This document shows positions 44,226 to 52,130 of a stretch of DNA of 64,000 nt, piece by piece. Location: assembly GCA_964400735.1 (NCBI GenBank), contig CAYNVQ010000001.1, forward strand, positions 496,001 through 560,000, in the 5' to 3' direction. This stretch comes from CAYNVQ01 sp964400735. GTDB lineage: Bacteria > Acidobacteriota > Aminicenantia > Aminicenantales > Aminicenantaceae. The notes under the pieces were generated by a model. The model had not been told where the DNA came from, made no database searches, and saw only the letters and a list, made by a program, of their open reading frames with translations. Each line of letters begins with the position of its first letter. The stretch's first letter is position 1. A program made the position numbers and the translations under genes.

Positions 44226-46634
44226 CTATTCATATCTTAGGGACTCTACAGGATAGGCGAAAGCGGCTTTTATGGCTTGGTAGCTCAACGTCAGGACAGC
44301 TACGCCGCCGCTCAAAACCGCAGATAGAAGAAATATCCAAATTTTCATATCTATCCTAAAGGCAAAATTCTGAAGCCAGCGATTCATGGCATAATAGGCC
44401 AGAGGCCATGCAATGAGATTGGCCAAAATCACCAATTTCAGAAAATCCACGGTCATCATGCGGGCTAGACCTGTGACGGAAGCCCCCAGAACCTTGCGAA
44501 TCCCGATCTCTTTGGTACGCCGGGCGATAGCGAGTGCCGAAAGGCCAAAAAGCCCTAAACAGGAAATTATGATGGCAAAAATCGAAGCATAGCCCACGAT
44601 GGAACTCCACCGCTCTTCAGCCATGTAGAATTTATGGAATTCTTCATCGAGGAAAGAATACATGAACGGTAAGTTGGGGGCGGCTTGCTTCCAGACTCTT
44701 TCCAATAGATTCAGGGTGCCCGGAATATCATTCGGGCCGATTTTTGCGTAGATAAATTCGAGCTGATTGCGCGGTTCGATATAGAATATCGCAGGTTTTA
44801 TTTGGGAATGCATCGATTCGAAGTGGAAATTTTTGACGACTCCTACGACCGTCAATGGTTCTTTTCTTCCCATAAAGGTTCTTATCTGTCTGCCGGGGGC
44901 CGAATCCCAACCCATCTCCTTCACGAGTGATTCATTGACGATAACCGACTCTTGGGGGTCGGATGTGTATGTTTTCGAGAAATCTCTTCCCTCTATCACC
45001 TGAGCTCCGATCGTTTTTAAGAAATCGTAATCTATGAAAAAATAGTGCGCCATGGTCTTGGTGTTTTGGTCTCTAACCGCGCTGACAATATAGGTCCCAT
45101 CACTTCCCAAAGCCATGCCCGACCCGGATACAGAGAGGATATTTTTATGAGAGACCAGTTCGTTTCTGAATCGATCCACAAGCTGAGTTCCCTTCGGGCT
45201 TCCTTGGGTGGAAATGACGACGACTTGTTCACCTTGGATTCCCAAATCTCTTTTTTTCATATACGTAAGTTGATGGCTCATGATGAGGGTGCTGACAACG
45301 AGAAAGACAGACAGAGCGAATTGAACGACGACCAGCCATCGGCTGAATGTACTTCTTCCTCCTATTCTGAGTTGGCTTCTCAATACATCGGCAGCGCGGA
45401 ATCTGGAGAGAAAAAGAGCAGGATAACTTCCGGAAACGAGGCCGACAACGAACATCAAGCCAATGATAGAGGCCACGGTCGCCCAATGGGAAAAATAGCC
45501 GATCGCAAGTTTCTTGCCCACAAAATTATTGAATGCGGGAAGGAACAATTCGGCGAAAGCGATTCCCATGCAGAGAGAGAGAAAGCTGAAAAAAATGGAT
45601 TCGCCGAAAAACTGACGCATCAAATTTTTCCGCCCAGCCCCCAGGACCTTCCGCATGCCGATCTCTCTGAGCCGCGTCGTGTATCTAGCGATAGCAAGGT
45701 TCATGTAGTTGATAGCAGCGATGACGAGAATAAGGAGGGCGATGCCACTCAAGATATAGGAATAAAGCGGGTTGCTGCTGGCCATATAAGCAGAACGGCC
45801 TTCTGTACTCAGATAGATTTTTTGAAGGGGCTGCAGTTCGATTTGGAAAGCGGAAAAATCACCTCCCGCATATTTTTCGATAACCTCACCGAGATGCTTC
45901 CGGACGAAAGAAGAAAACTTATTTTCGAGTTCGATCGCTGGGACTTCCTTTTGAAGTTCGATAAAGGTCGAAGTCGTGAATCCCGTCCACTGGTTCAGAT
46001 ATCTTTCCGGAATATAGTCTCTCACTCGATCATAAGGCACGAGGAAATCGAAAGTGATACTGGAATTCTGCGGAATGTTTTGGACTACACCAGATACGGC
46101 GAAGTCGAAAAATCGGGAACCCATCTTAATAGATATAACCTTGCCTATGGGATTTTCATCCCCGAAATATCTCCTGGCTATCTCCTCTCTCAATATGACT
46201 GAGTCTCGGTTTGTGAGCACAGTCTGAGAATCCCCCTGTTTCAGCCGGAAGCTGAACATTTTAAAAAAATCAGGATCGGCCAGAGCGATGGATTCCCTGA
46301 ATGACTGTCCCTGATAATTGACCACATCTCCCCTTTTTATAAACCTGGACATGTGGGCAATCTCCGGGAATTCTTCAAGAAATGCCGGCCCCAAAGGAGG
46401 AGGGCACAAGGTAGAGGAAGAAAGACGGCCCTCATCGTTCTTGGTCAAAACGTTCACCCGATATAAACGGTCTGCCTTCTCGTGAAAACTGTCGTGGGTC
46501 ATCTCATTGCGCACAAAAAGCATAATCAAAAGGCAAAAAGCGATGGCCACAGCCAGACCGAAGATATTGATGAACGAATAAAGCCTCTGTTTGGAGAGGT
46601 TCCTGAGCGCGATCTTGATGTAGTTCCTAAGCAT
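44226..46634 (-). CDS. MacB/FtsX-like ABC permease, duplicated (8-TM type)
   Basis: 802 residues from ATG 46634, preceded by AGGAGG; the longer open frame to 46712 lacks support. It is an internal duplication: helix 1 (NIFGLAVAIAFCLLIMLFV), periplasmic MacB-type domain, three helices (LSGIALLILVIAAINYMNLAIA onward), then a second unit with a helix at VVVQFALSVFLVVSTLIM, a second periplasmic domain and three C-terminal helices. Each unit has the R-x-x-EIG-RKVLGA cytoplasmic motif. Such duplicated permeases drive periplasmic conformational work in MacB-like systems. The ABC ATPase follows 57 bp downstream. Start overlaps the stop of the 94-residue gene by 8 bp (translational coupling). Confidence 0.9.
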   Translation of the reverse strand: MLRNYIKIALRNLSKQRLYSFINIFGLAVAIAFCLLIMLFVRNEMTHDSFHEKADRLYRVNVLTKNDEGRLSSSTLCPPPLGPAFLEEFPEIAHMSRFIKRGDVVNYQGQSFRESIALADPDFFKMFSFRLKQGDSQTVLTNRDSVILREEIARRYFGDENPIGKVISIKMGSRFFDFAVSGVVQNIPQNSSITFDFLVPYDRVRDYIPERYLNQWTGFTTSTFIELQKEVPAIELENKFSSFVRKHLGEVIEKYAGGDFSAFQIELQPLQKIYLSTEGRSAYMASSNPLYSYILSGIALLILVIAAINYMNLAIARYTTRLREIGMRKVLGAGRKNLMRQFFGESIFFSFLSLCMGIAFAELFLPAFNNFVGKKLAIGYFSHWATVASIIGLMFVVGLVSGSYPALFLSRFRAADVLRSQLRIGGRSTFSRWLVVVQFALSVFLVVSTLIMSHQLTYMKKRDLGIQGEQVVVISTQGSPKGTQLVDRFRNELVSHKNILSVSGSGMALGSDGTYIVSAVRDQNTKTMAHYFFIDYDFLKTIGAQVIEGRDFSKTYTSDPQESVIVNESLVKEMGWDSAPGRQIRTFMGRKEPLTVVGVVKNFHFESMHSQIKPAIFYIEPRNQLEFIYAKIGPNDIPGTLNLLERVWKQAAPNLPFMYSFLDEEFHKFYMAEERWSSIVGYASIFAIIISCLGLFGLSALAIARRTKEIGIRKVLGASVTGLARMMTVDFLKLVILANLIAWPLAYYAMNRWLQNFAFRIDMKIWIFLLSAVLSGGVAVLTLSYQAIKAAFAYPVESLRYE

Positions 46635-46911
46635 TGGCCTCCTCTGGCCTGATCTCCCTGCGCTTTCTAAACATGATAGGGATGTGGGTATCGGTGGGCA
46701 TACCGATCTCAATCAGCCTCCAGTCCTTATCATATCCTCTTATGACCCGTTTGATCACATCGACTTTATCCACGGTCTCTCCGTCATAGTCTTCCCAAGC
46801 GACGATTTCCACTCTGTAGTGCAAAGTTCTTTTTTTTCCGTTGATCTTCACTTCGATATCGATGTTTTGCTCGGACTCCAGAGTCGGTATTTGCAGAACG
46901 ACTTCTTTCAT
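46627..46911 (-). CDS. small conserved-looking protein of unknown function
   Basis: 94 residues, no signal peptide or membrane segment, acidic and beta-rich (EVVLQIPTLESEQNIDIEVK, TLHYRVEIVAWEDYDG), ending EIRPEEANA. AGGAGG lies 8 nt before the ATG. Its last codons overlap the start of the duplicated permease gene, so it is translationally coupled to it and probably works with the permease-ATPase-TolC operon. Not recognised as a known family. Confidence 0.7.
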   Translation of the reverse strand: MKEVVLQIPTLESEQNIDIEVKINGKKRTLHYRVEIVAWEDYDGETVDKVDVIKRVIRGYDKDWRLIEIGMPTDTHIPIMFRKRREIRPEEANA

Positions 46912-46930
46912 TTTTTCCTCCTATCTTTTT

Positions 46931-47056
46931 GGGGACGCTCCTTGAGGTACCACCCTATTTTTTTGGGGAATGTCCCCTTGAATGCCACAGTCTATTTTTC
47001 TCAGAGAAACATGTCTCAAAAAAACCTCTATAAGGTGGTACCTCAAGGAGCGTCCC
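46931..47056. mobile_element. MITE-like element, 126 bp, terminal inverted repeats
   Basis: Left end 46931-46958 (GGGGACGCTCC TTGAGGTACC then ACCCTAT) and right end 47030-47056 are reverse complements with a single internal mismatch. Contains a second GGGG/CCCC inverted motif near 46965-46978 and no coding sequence. It separates the permease gene at 47065 from the 94-residue gene and may act as a transcription barrier or promoter source (inference). Confidence 0.75.
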
Positions 47057-47064
47057 TATTTTCA

Positions 47065-49467
47065 TTATTCATACCTCAGGCTTTCTACGGGATCGGTCAG
47101 CGCAGATTTTACCGCCTGATAGCTCACGGTAATTAAAGCAATGGCAAAAGCGAAAACAGCCCCGAGGATAAAGGGCCAGACGACAATCTGCGTGCGGAAA
47201 GCAAATCCCTGCAGCCACTTGTTCATAGCATAATATGCGACTGGCCAAGCTATGAGATTGGCCAGCAAGACCCATTTGGTGAATTCGGTAGAAAGCAGCA
47301 GCATGATACGGGAGGATGTTGCACCCATCACTTTTCGGATCCCGATCTCCTTGGTGCGTTTCTCGGCAGCAAAAGCGGCTAGCCCGAACAGCCCCAAACA
47401 AGCGATAAAAATGGCTATAATAGAAAAAGTCCGGATGATTTTCCCTGTCTGTTCTTCTCCTTGATAAAGAGACTGGATGTTCTCATCCAGAAAACTGTAA
47501 GTGAACGGATATCCAGGATCGAATTCATTGAAGGTTTTTTCGATCGAGGCTAGGGTTGCCGGGATATCGGTCGACCTGATTTTTATGTCCATCTCCCAGA
47601 AATATTCTGGGTCATAGCTAAGAACCATAGGCTCGATTTCTTCATGAAAAGATGATATGTGGTGGTCCTTCATCACTCCGATGATCGTCCCCTGAATTCC
47701 CAACCCCGTCAGGAACCTTTGATTGATCGCTTCTTCTGCTGAAGAAAATCCGGATTTCCGAACCGTGGCCTCGTTGACGATAAAGGCTTCTTTCAAATCC
47801 GTCGAATATTCTTTGGAAAACTTTCTTCCTGCCACTATTTCTATTCCGAAATTATCGATATAATCCATATCCACAAAATTATGGTAGATATGAAAAGATT
47901 GTTCCCTGGATGCTCCTTCAGGACGTCCATTAGTTATGATGACGGTGCCGGATATGGGCGCTCTCATGCAGGCCGTAGCCCCTATCACACCGGGATAACT
48001 CATCAGTTCCTGCTTTATCGATTCATACTGCTTTTGTCCCGATTCACTCTGGATAGGAACCACAAGCATGTATTCCTTATCGAAACCTAGATTGGCATTC
48101 CGGATGTATCGCAGTTGCTGGTCGATGATCAGCGTGCATACGATCAGCAGGATTGAAACGACAAACTGGAGGATAACCAATGACTTTTTAAAAAACAACT
48201 GACCGAAGGAAGCCTTAAAGGATTCCTTCATACCCTTCAATGTCTTGACGGGTTGATGACGGGAAAGGAACAGCGCCGGATAGAGGCTAGATATTATCCC
48301 TACAAAAAGAGCCAAAAGAAAAAAAACACCCAAAAAAACCAGATTCTGTCCATAATCGAAATCGACAGGTTTTCCCACTAAAGACGAAAACGCAGGCAGT
48401 AGCAGCTCGACCGTCGCCAAAGAGATGAATAAGGCGATCAGGGTAAGAAGTACCGATTCTCCCATGAATTGTTTGACGAGATGGAAACGCTGGGCTCCCA
48501 ACACTTTTCTCATCCCCACTTCTCTGGCCCGCCTGGCCGATTGGGCAGTGGCTAGATTCATGTAATTGATACAAGCTATGATCAAAATGAAAAGGGCTAT
48601 GGTTGCTAGGATGATCAAATTGGATACAAAATTATTGGCTTCGATCTCATCCTCGAGGTGAGAATGGAGATGAATGCTCTTCAAAGGCTGCAAGAACAAC
48701 TCCCTCTCCACACCGGGCCTCTTTTCTGTATGGCGAGCGATAAGACCTGCGATTCGATTCTCGAATTCTGCCATATCCAGGTTGTCGGGCAAAACAGAAT
48801 AAGTGTAGAGTGTAGTGAATCCGGTCCAGAGGTTGAGCCACGTTCCGAAGTTTTGTTCGTTTTTAGCCAAAAAAGAGATGACAAAATCGAAATGATAATG
48901 GGAATTTACGGGGATGTCTTCAATAAGTCCCGTCACTACAGAATCGAATTCTTTATTGACTCGAAAGACTTTTCCGACCGGGTTTTCATCCCCGAAATAC
49001 TTTTTGGCCGCCGACTCAGTAACAGCCATCGATTGAGGAGTACCCAAGAGACGGGCAGGATCTCCCTTGAGCACCTTGAAGGGAAAAACATCAAAAAAAT
49101 CGGGGTCTGCATAGATCACATTTTCTTCATAAATCTTTTTGTCTCCGTATTCGAACAACACCTGGGAATCGAAATATATTCTTGTGATATGTTCGATTTC
49201 CGGATATTCCTCTTCGAGAGCAGGCGCCACCGGAGCCGGCGTTGCTGCACTTATATCGGTGCGCGTGGGACGAACGGTCCGGGTCCCTATACGAAAGACC
49301 TTATCTGCATGAGGAGAAAACGTGTCGTAGCTTAGCTCCTGTTTGACATAAAGCATGATCAAAAGGCAGCAGGTAATGCCTACAGCCAGCCCGACGATTG
49401 TGATGACAGAATAGATTTTCTGCTTGATGATGTTTCTCAAGGCAACTTTAAGGTAGTTCCCAAACAT
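47065..49467 (-). CDS. MacB/FtsX-like ABC permease, duplicated
   Basis: 800 residues from ATG 49467, with GGAG 8 nt upstream; the frame could also open at TTG 49479, which is less likely. Eight predicted membrane helices in two repeats: helix 1 IITIVGLAVGITCCLLIMLYV; helices after about residue 280 (LIILATIALFILIIACINYMNLATA); second half helix around KSLVILQFVVSILLIVCTLII; C-terminal helices (IIAIFIACLGLFGLAAFAAEKRTKEIGIRKVMGA). No ATP-binding domain. It follows the 49582 permease and the small ORF at 49524, so a permease operon is likely; it ends just before the MITE-like element. Confidence 0.9.
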   Translation of the reverse strand: MFGNYLKVALRNIIKQKIYSVITIVGLAVGITCCLLIMLYVKQELSYDTFSPHADKVFRIGTRTVRPTRTDISAATPAPVAPALEEEYPEIEHITRIYFDSQVLFEYGDKKIYEENVIYADPDFFDVFPFKVLKGDPARLLGTPQSMAVTESAAKKYFGDENPVGKVFRVNKEFDSVVTGLIEDIPVNSHYHFDFVISFLAKNEQNFGTWLNLWTGFTTLYTYSVLPDNLDMAEFENRIAGLIARHTEKRPGVERELFLQPLKSIHLHSHLEDEIEANNFVSNLIILATIALFILIIACINYMNLATAQSARRAREVGMRKVLGAQRFHLVKQFMGESVLLTLIALFISLATVELLLPAFSSLVGKPVDFDYGQNLVFLGVFFLLALFVGIISSLYPALFLSRHQPVKTLKGMKESFKASFGQLFFKKSLVILQFVVSILLIVCTLIIDQQLRYIRNANLGFDKEYMLVVPIQSESGQKQYESIKQELMSYPGVIGATACMRAPISGTVIITNGRPEGASREQSFHIYHNFVDMDYIDNFGIEIVAGRKFSKEYSTDLKEAFIVNEATVRKSGFSSAEEAINQRFLTGLGIQGTIIGVMKDHHISSFHEEIEPMVLSYDPEYFWEMDIKIRSTDIPATLASIEKTFNEFDPGYPFTYSFLDENIQSLYQGEEQTGKIIRTFSIIAIFIACLGLFGLAAFAAEKRTKEIGIRKVMGATSSRIMLLLSTEFTKWVLLANLIAWPVAYYAMNKWLQGFAFRTQIVVWPFILGAVFAFAIALITVSYQAVKSALTDPVESLRYE

Positions 49468-49523
49468 ATCTGTCTCCAATCATTCTAACTTGAATTTTTC
49501 TTCATATTCATTTCTGCTCCTGC

Positions 49524-49589
49524 CTATCCTAAAAAAAAGAGAATCAGCACAATGATGATGGCCAAAATCCATAACGCTTTATTACTCAT
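49524..49589 (-). CDS. 21-residue hydrophobic peptide, start overlaps permease stop
   Basis: ATG at 49589 lies inside the last codons of the upstream permease gene (ATGAGTAA arrangement) and a TAG at 49526-49524 ends it. The peptide begins MSNKALW and is then almost purely aliphatic (ILAIIIVLILFFLG), enough for one membrane helix. It sits exactly between two permease genes on the same strand, so it would be translated by re-initiation. Single-pass mini-proteins often stabilise transporters, but no homologue is known to me; chance cannot be excluded. Confidence 0.45.
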   Translation of the reverse strand: MSNKALWILAIIIVLILFFLG

Positions 49590-51984
49590 ATCTCAAGACC
49601 TCCGCAGGATTGCTTATGGCCGCCTTGACAGCCTGAAAGGTGACCGTCATAAAAGACACAAGGAGGGCGAATCCTCCCGCTAATAGAAAAGCCCAAACCT
49701 GGATGCTCATCCTATAGGCAAAATATTGAAGAAAACGGGTCATTCCATAGTAGGCGATGGGCCAAGCGATGAGGTTAGAGAGGCCCACCAGTTTGAGGAA
49801 ATCCTTGTTGATCAATGCCATGATCCCAGGAATAGACGAACCTAGAACTTTTCTGATCCCTATTTCTTTGGTCCGTTTCTCGACGGTGAAAGAGGCCAAT
49901 CCGAACAGGCCGAGGCAAGCGATGAAAATGGCCCAAAACGTGCCGTAACGGGTGATGGCTCCGAATGTCTCCACATTCCGGTAGACTCCGTTCATATCAT
50001 CCTCGAGAAAAGTGAACTCAAAGGGAAATTCGAACCCAAATTCCTGCCAGCTCCTTTTCAGGTACTGGATGGACCCGGCTATATCCGAGCCGCCGAGTCT
50101 GACCAGGGCGAAATGGAATCGTCTGGGATCGATTTTTATCAATATCGGCTGCATCGGCGTGGTAAGATCCCGGAAATTAAAATTTTCGACAACGCCGATC
50201 ACTCTTCCCTGGTACATGGGAACGATCTTGCCTTCCTGTTTGAAATACAGTTCCATCTCTTCTCCCACGCCATTTTCCCATCCGAGCATTTCCTCTGCCG
50301 TATGATTCAGCAGGATGGCCTCATTAGCATCCGTTGTGATCTGCTTGGAAAAATCCCTGCCGGAGGCCATCTCGATTTCCAGGGTTCGAACATAATCAGG
50401 ATCGACATAGATGATACCGATCTCCTGATCCTCTATTCCCCTTGCCTTCAGGTTTATTCCATTCTGGGAAGTGACTCCAGGCTCCATCGACGAGGCGGTA
50501 ACGCTGACGATGTTTGTGTTCTGAAGCCACTTGTTTTTCAGCAGCTCATACTTCTCGCGCACCGATCGATCGCGTAAAGGGACCGTAATCAACTGTTCTT
50601 TATTGAAACCCAAATCCCTGTTTTTGATGTAGCTAATCTGTTGGAAGATAAATACAGAGCTTGCAATCAAAGCGATCGAGATGACAAACTGGCCGACCAC
50701 GAGGGATTTACGAATCCATACGGCCGCTCCCCCGCTCCGCAGCTCCCCCTTCAAGACAGAGGTGGGCTTGAAGGCAGACAGAAAGAAAGCGGGATAGCTC
50801 CCTGCGATAGCCCCGACAATAACCGCCGTTAAAAGAACCATCAGTAGATAGGGAATATTATTCAGGTAATTTATTGACAGTTTCTGTCCGATAAGTCTGG
50901 AAAAATAAGGGAGAAAGGCTTCGACCAGAATAATGGCCAGGACTAAGGCTAAAAAGCTGTAGACCATAGACTCTCCGATGAACTGGCGCACAAGCTGCCC
51001 CCTCTGAGCCCCCACAACTTTTCGCATGCCGATTTCTTTGGCCCGCGAACCCGATCGTGCAGTGGCCAAATTCATAAAATTCACACAGGCGATAAGCAGA
51101 ATAAAGACAGCAATCACGGTGAAGATAAACAAGTACTGAGCATTTCCTCTTCTTCCAACGTAAGGACCGGGCGAGCGAAAATACACATTCCGCAGGGCGA
51201 GCAATTCGAAATTGACGGAATCGAAGCCCCATTTGTCGACATGTTTTTCCGAAAAATCCGGCATCAGGCTGCCGATCGTCTCTGGATTGATGCCTTCCTT
51301 CAAAAGGAGATAGGTCCATGTAGGGCTATCCCAGTGCTTGGTCATAAACCATTCGCCAAAAATGGGTAAGACACTGCTGTAGGAGGCCAGAAAATCGAAT
51401 TCGAGATGGGAGTTCAAGGGAATTTTCTCCAGCACCCCCGTCACCCGGAAATCGTAGACTTTACCTCCGGAGTAATAAGTCAACGCCCTATCGATGGGAT
51501 CTTTATCGCCGAAATATTTTTGGGCCGTCTCCTGGGTCAAGACTACGGAGAATGGCTCTTTCAACGCGCTGGAGGAGTCTCCTACGGCCAGAGGGAAGGT
51601 GAATACGTCGAATACCGAATCATCGGCAAAGAAAAAACGCCTTTCGATGAACCGGTTTTCTCCTGCTCCCACCAGGTCATTCTGGAAACACGTAAATCGA
51701 ACAGCAGCTTCGATTCCCGATAAATTCTCCAGCATAAGTGGAGCCGGAGGGGCTCCTATATTCACCCTTCTCTCCTCTCTATCTCCGAGTTTATTTATGC
51801 GAACCACCTGATAGATATTTTTTTCGTTTTTATGGAAACTGTCGTAGCTGTTCTCGTACTGGATATAAAATACGATCAGCAAAAAACTGGCTATTCCGAT
51901 CGAAAGTCCGACAATGTTTATCAACGAATAGAGCTTGTGCCTCCCGATGTCTCTTAGCGCAACTTTTAAGTAGTTTTTGAACAT
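49582..51984 (-). CDS. MacB/FtsX-like ABC permease, duplicated
   Basis: 800 residues. ATG 51984 has AGAAGA upstream. Same eight-helix, two-repeat architecture as its neighbours (NIVGLSIGIASFLLIVFYI; FTVIAVFILLIACVNFMNLATARSGSRAKEIGMRKVVGA; SLVVGQFVISIALIASSVFIF; YGTFWAIFIACLGLFGLASFTVEKRTKEIGIRKVLG), ending in the LRYE tail common to all six permeases here. It has its own sigma54-type promoter at 52011-52026 with an activator-like palindrome at 52101-52116. Confidence 0.9.
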   Translation of the reverse strand: MFKNYLKVALRDIGRHKLYSLINIVGLSIGIASFLLIVFYIQYENSYDSFHKNEKNIYQVVRINKLGDREERRVNIGAPPAPLMLENLSGIEAAVRFTCFQNDLVGAGENRFIERRFFFADDSVFDVFTFPLAVGDSSSALKEPFSVVLTQETAQKYFGDKDPIDRALTYYSGGKVYDFRVTGVLEKIPLNSHLEFDFLASYSSVLPIFGEWFMTKHWDSPTWTYLLLKEGINPETIGSLMPDFSEKHVDKWGFDSVNFELLALRNVYFRSPGPYVGRRGNAQYLFIFTVIAVFILLIACVNFMNLATARSGSRAKEIGMRKVVGAQRGQLVRQFIGESMVYSFLALVLAIILVEAFLPYFSRLIGQKLSINYLNNIPYLLMVLLTAVIVGAIAGSYPAFFLSAFKPTSVLKGELRSGGAAVWIRKSLVVGQFVISIALIASSVFIFQQISYIKNRDLGFNKEQLITVPLRDRSVREKYELLKNKWLQNTNIVSVTASSMEPGVTSQNGINLKARGIEDQEIGIIYVDPDYVRTLEIEMASGRDFSKQITTDANEAILLNHTAEEMLGWENGVGEEMELYFKQEGKIVPMYQGRVIGVVENFNFRDLTTPMQPILIKIDPRRFHFALVRLGGSDIAGSIQYLKRSWQEFGFEFPFEFTFLEDDMNGVYRNVETFGAITRYGTFWAIFIACLGLFGLASFTVEKRTKEIGIRKVLGSSIPGIMALINKDFLKLVGLSNLIAWPIAYYGMTRFLQYFAYRMSIQVWAFLLAGGFALLVSFMTVTFQAVKAAISNPAEVLRYE

Positions 51985-52010
51985 ATATCTTCTCTTACTT
52001 AAAAATATAG

Positions 52011-52026
52011 AGCAAAAATTATGCCA
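52011..52026 (-). promoter_or_regulatory. sigma54-type (-24/-12) promoter of the 49582-51984 permease
   Basis: Minus strand TGGCATA (52026-52020), four bases, TTGCT (52015-52011), matching the -24 GG and -12 GC elements at the right spacing. Expected +1 near 52000, 16 nt before the ATG. Confidence 0.6.
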
Positions 52027-52100
52027 TCTTGATTATCAGGATAAACAGGAAGGATAGGTGCGATTTTCTATAAAAAAGTGTTCATTATGGCAACAGCAAG

Positions 52101-52116
52101 TGTCCGCTTGCGAACA
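52101..52116. promoter_or_regulatory. palindromic activator-like site upstream of the sigma54 promoter
   Basis: TGTCCG-CTTG-CGAACA, an inverted repeat with one mismatch, centred about 108 bp upstream of the expected start. Same half-sites as the two palindromes at 58006-58042. Confidence 0.5.
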
Positions 52117-52130
52117 AAGGAGAAATGAGA

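Noticed and set aside
45045..46202. 385-codon plus-strand frame
   Set aside because: Antisense to the FtsX-like permease; composition is very polar and matches nothing, the permease frame is conserved.
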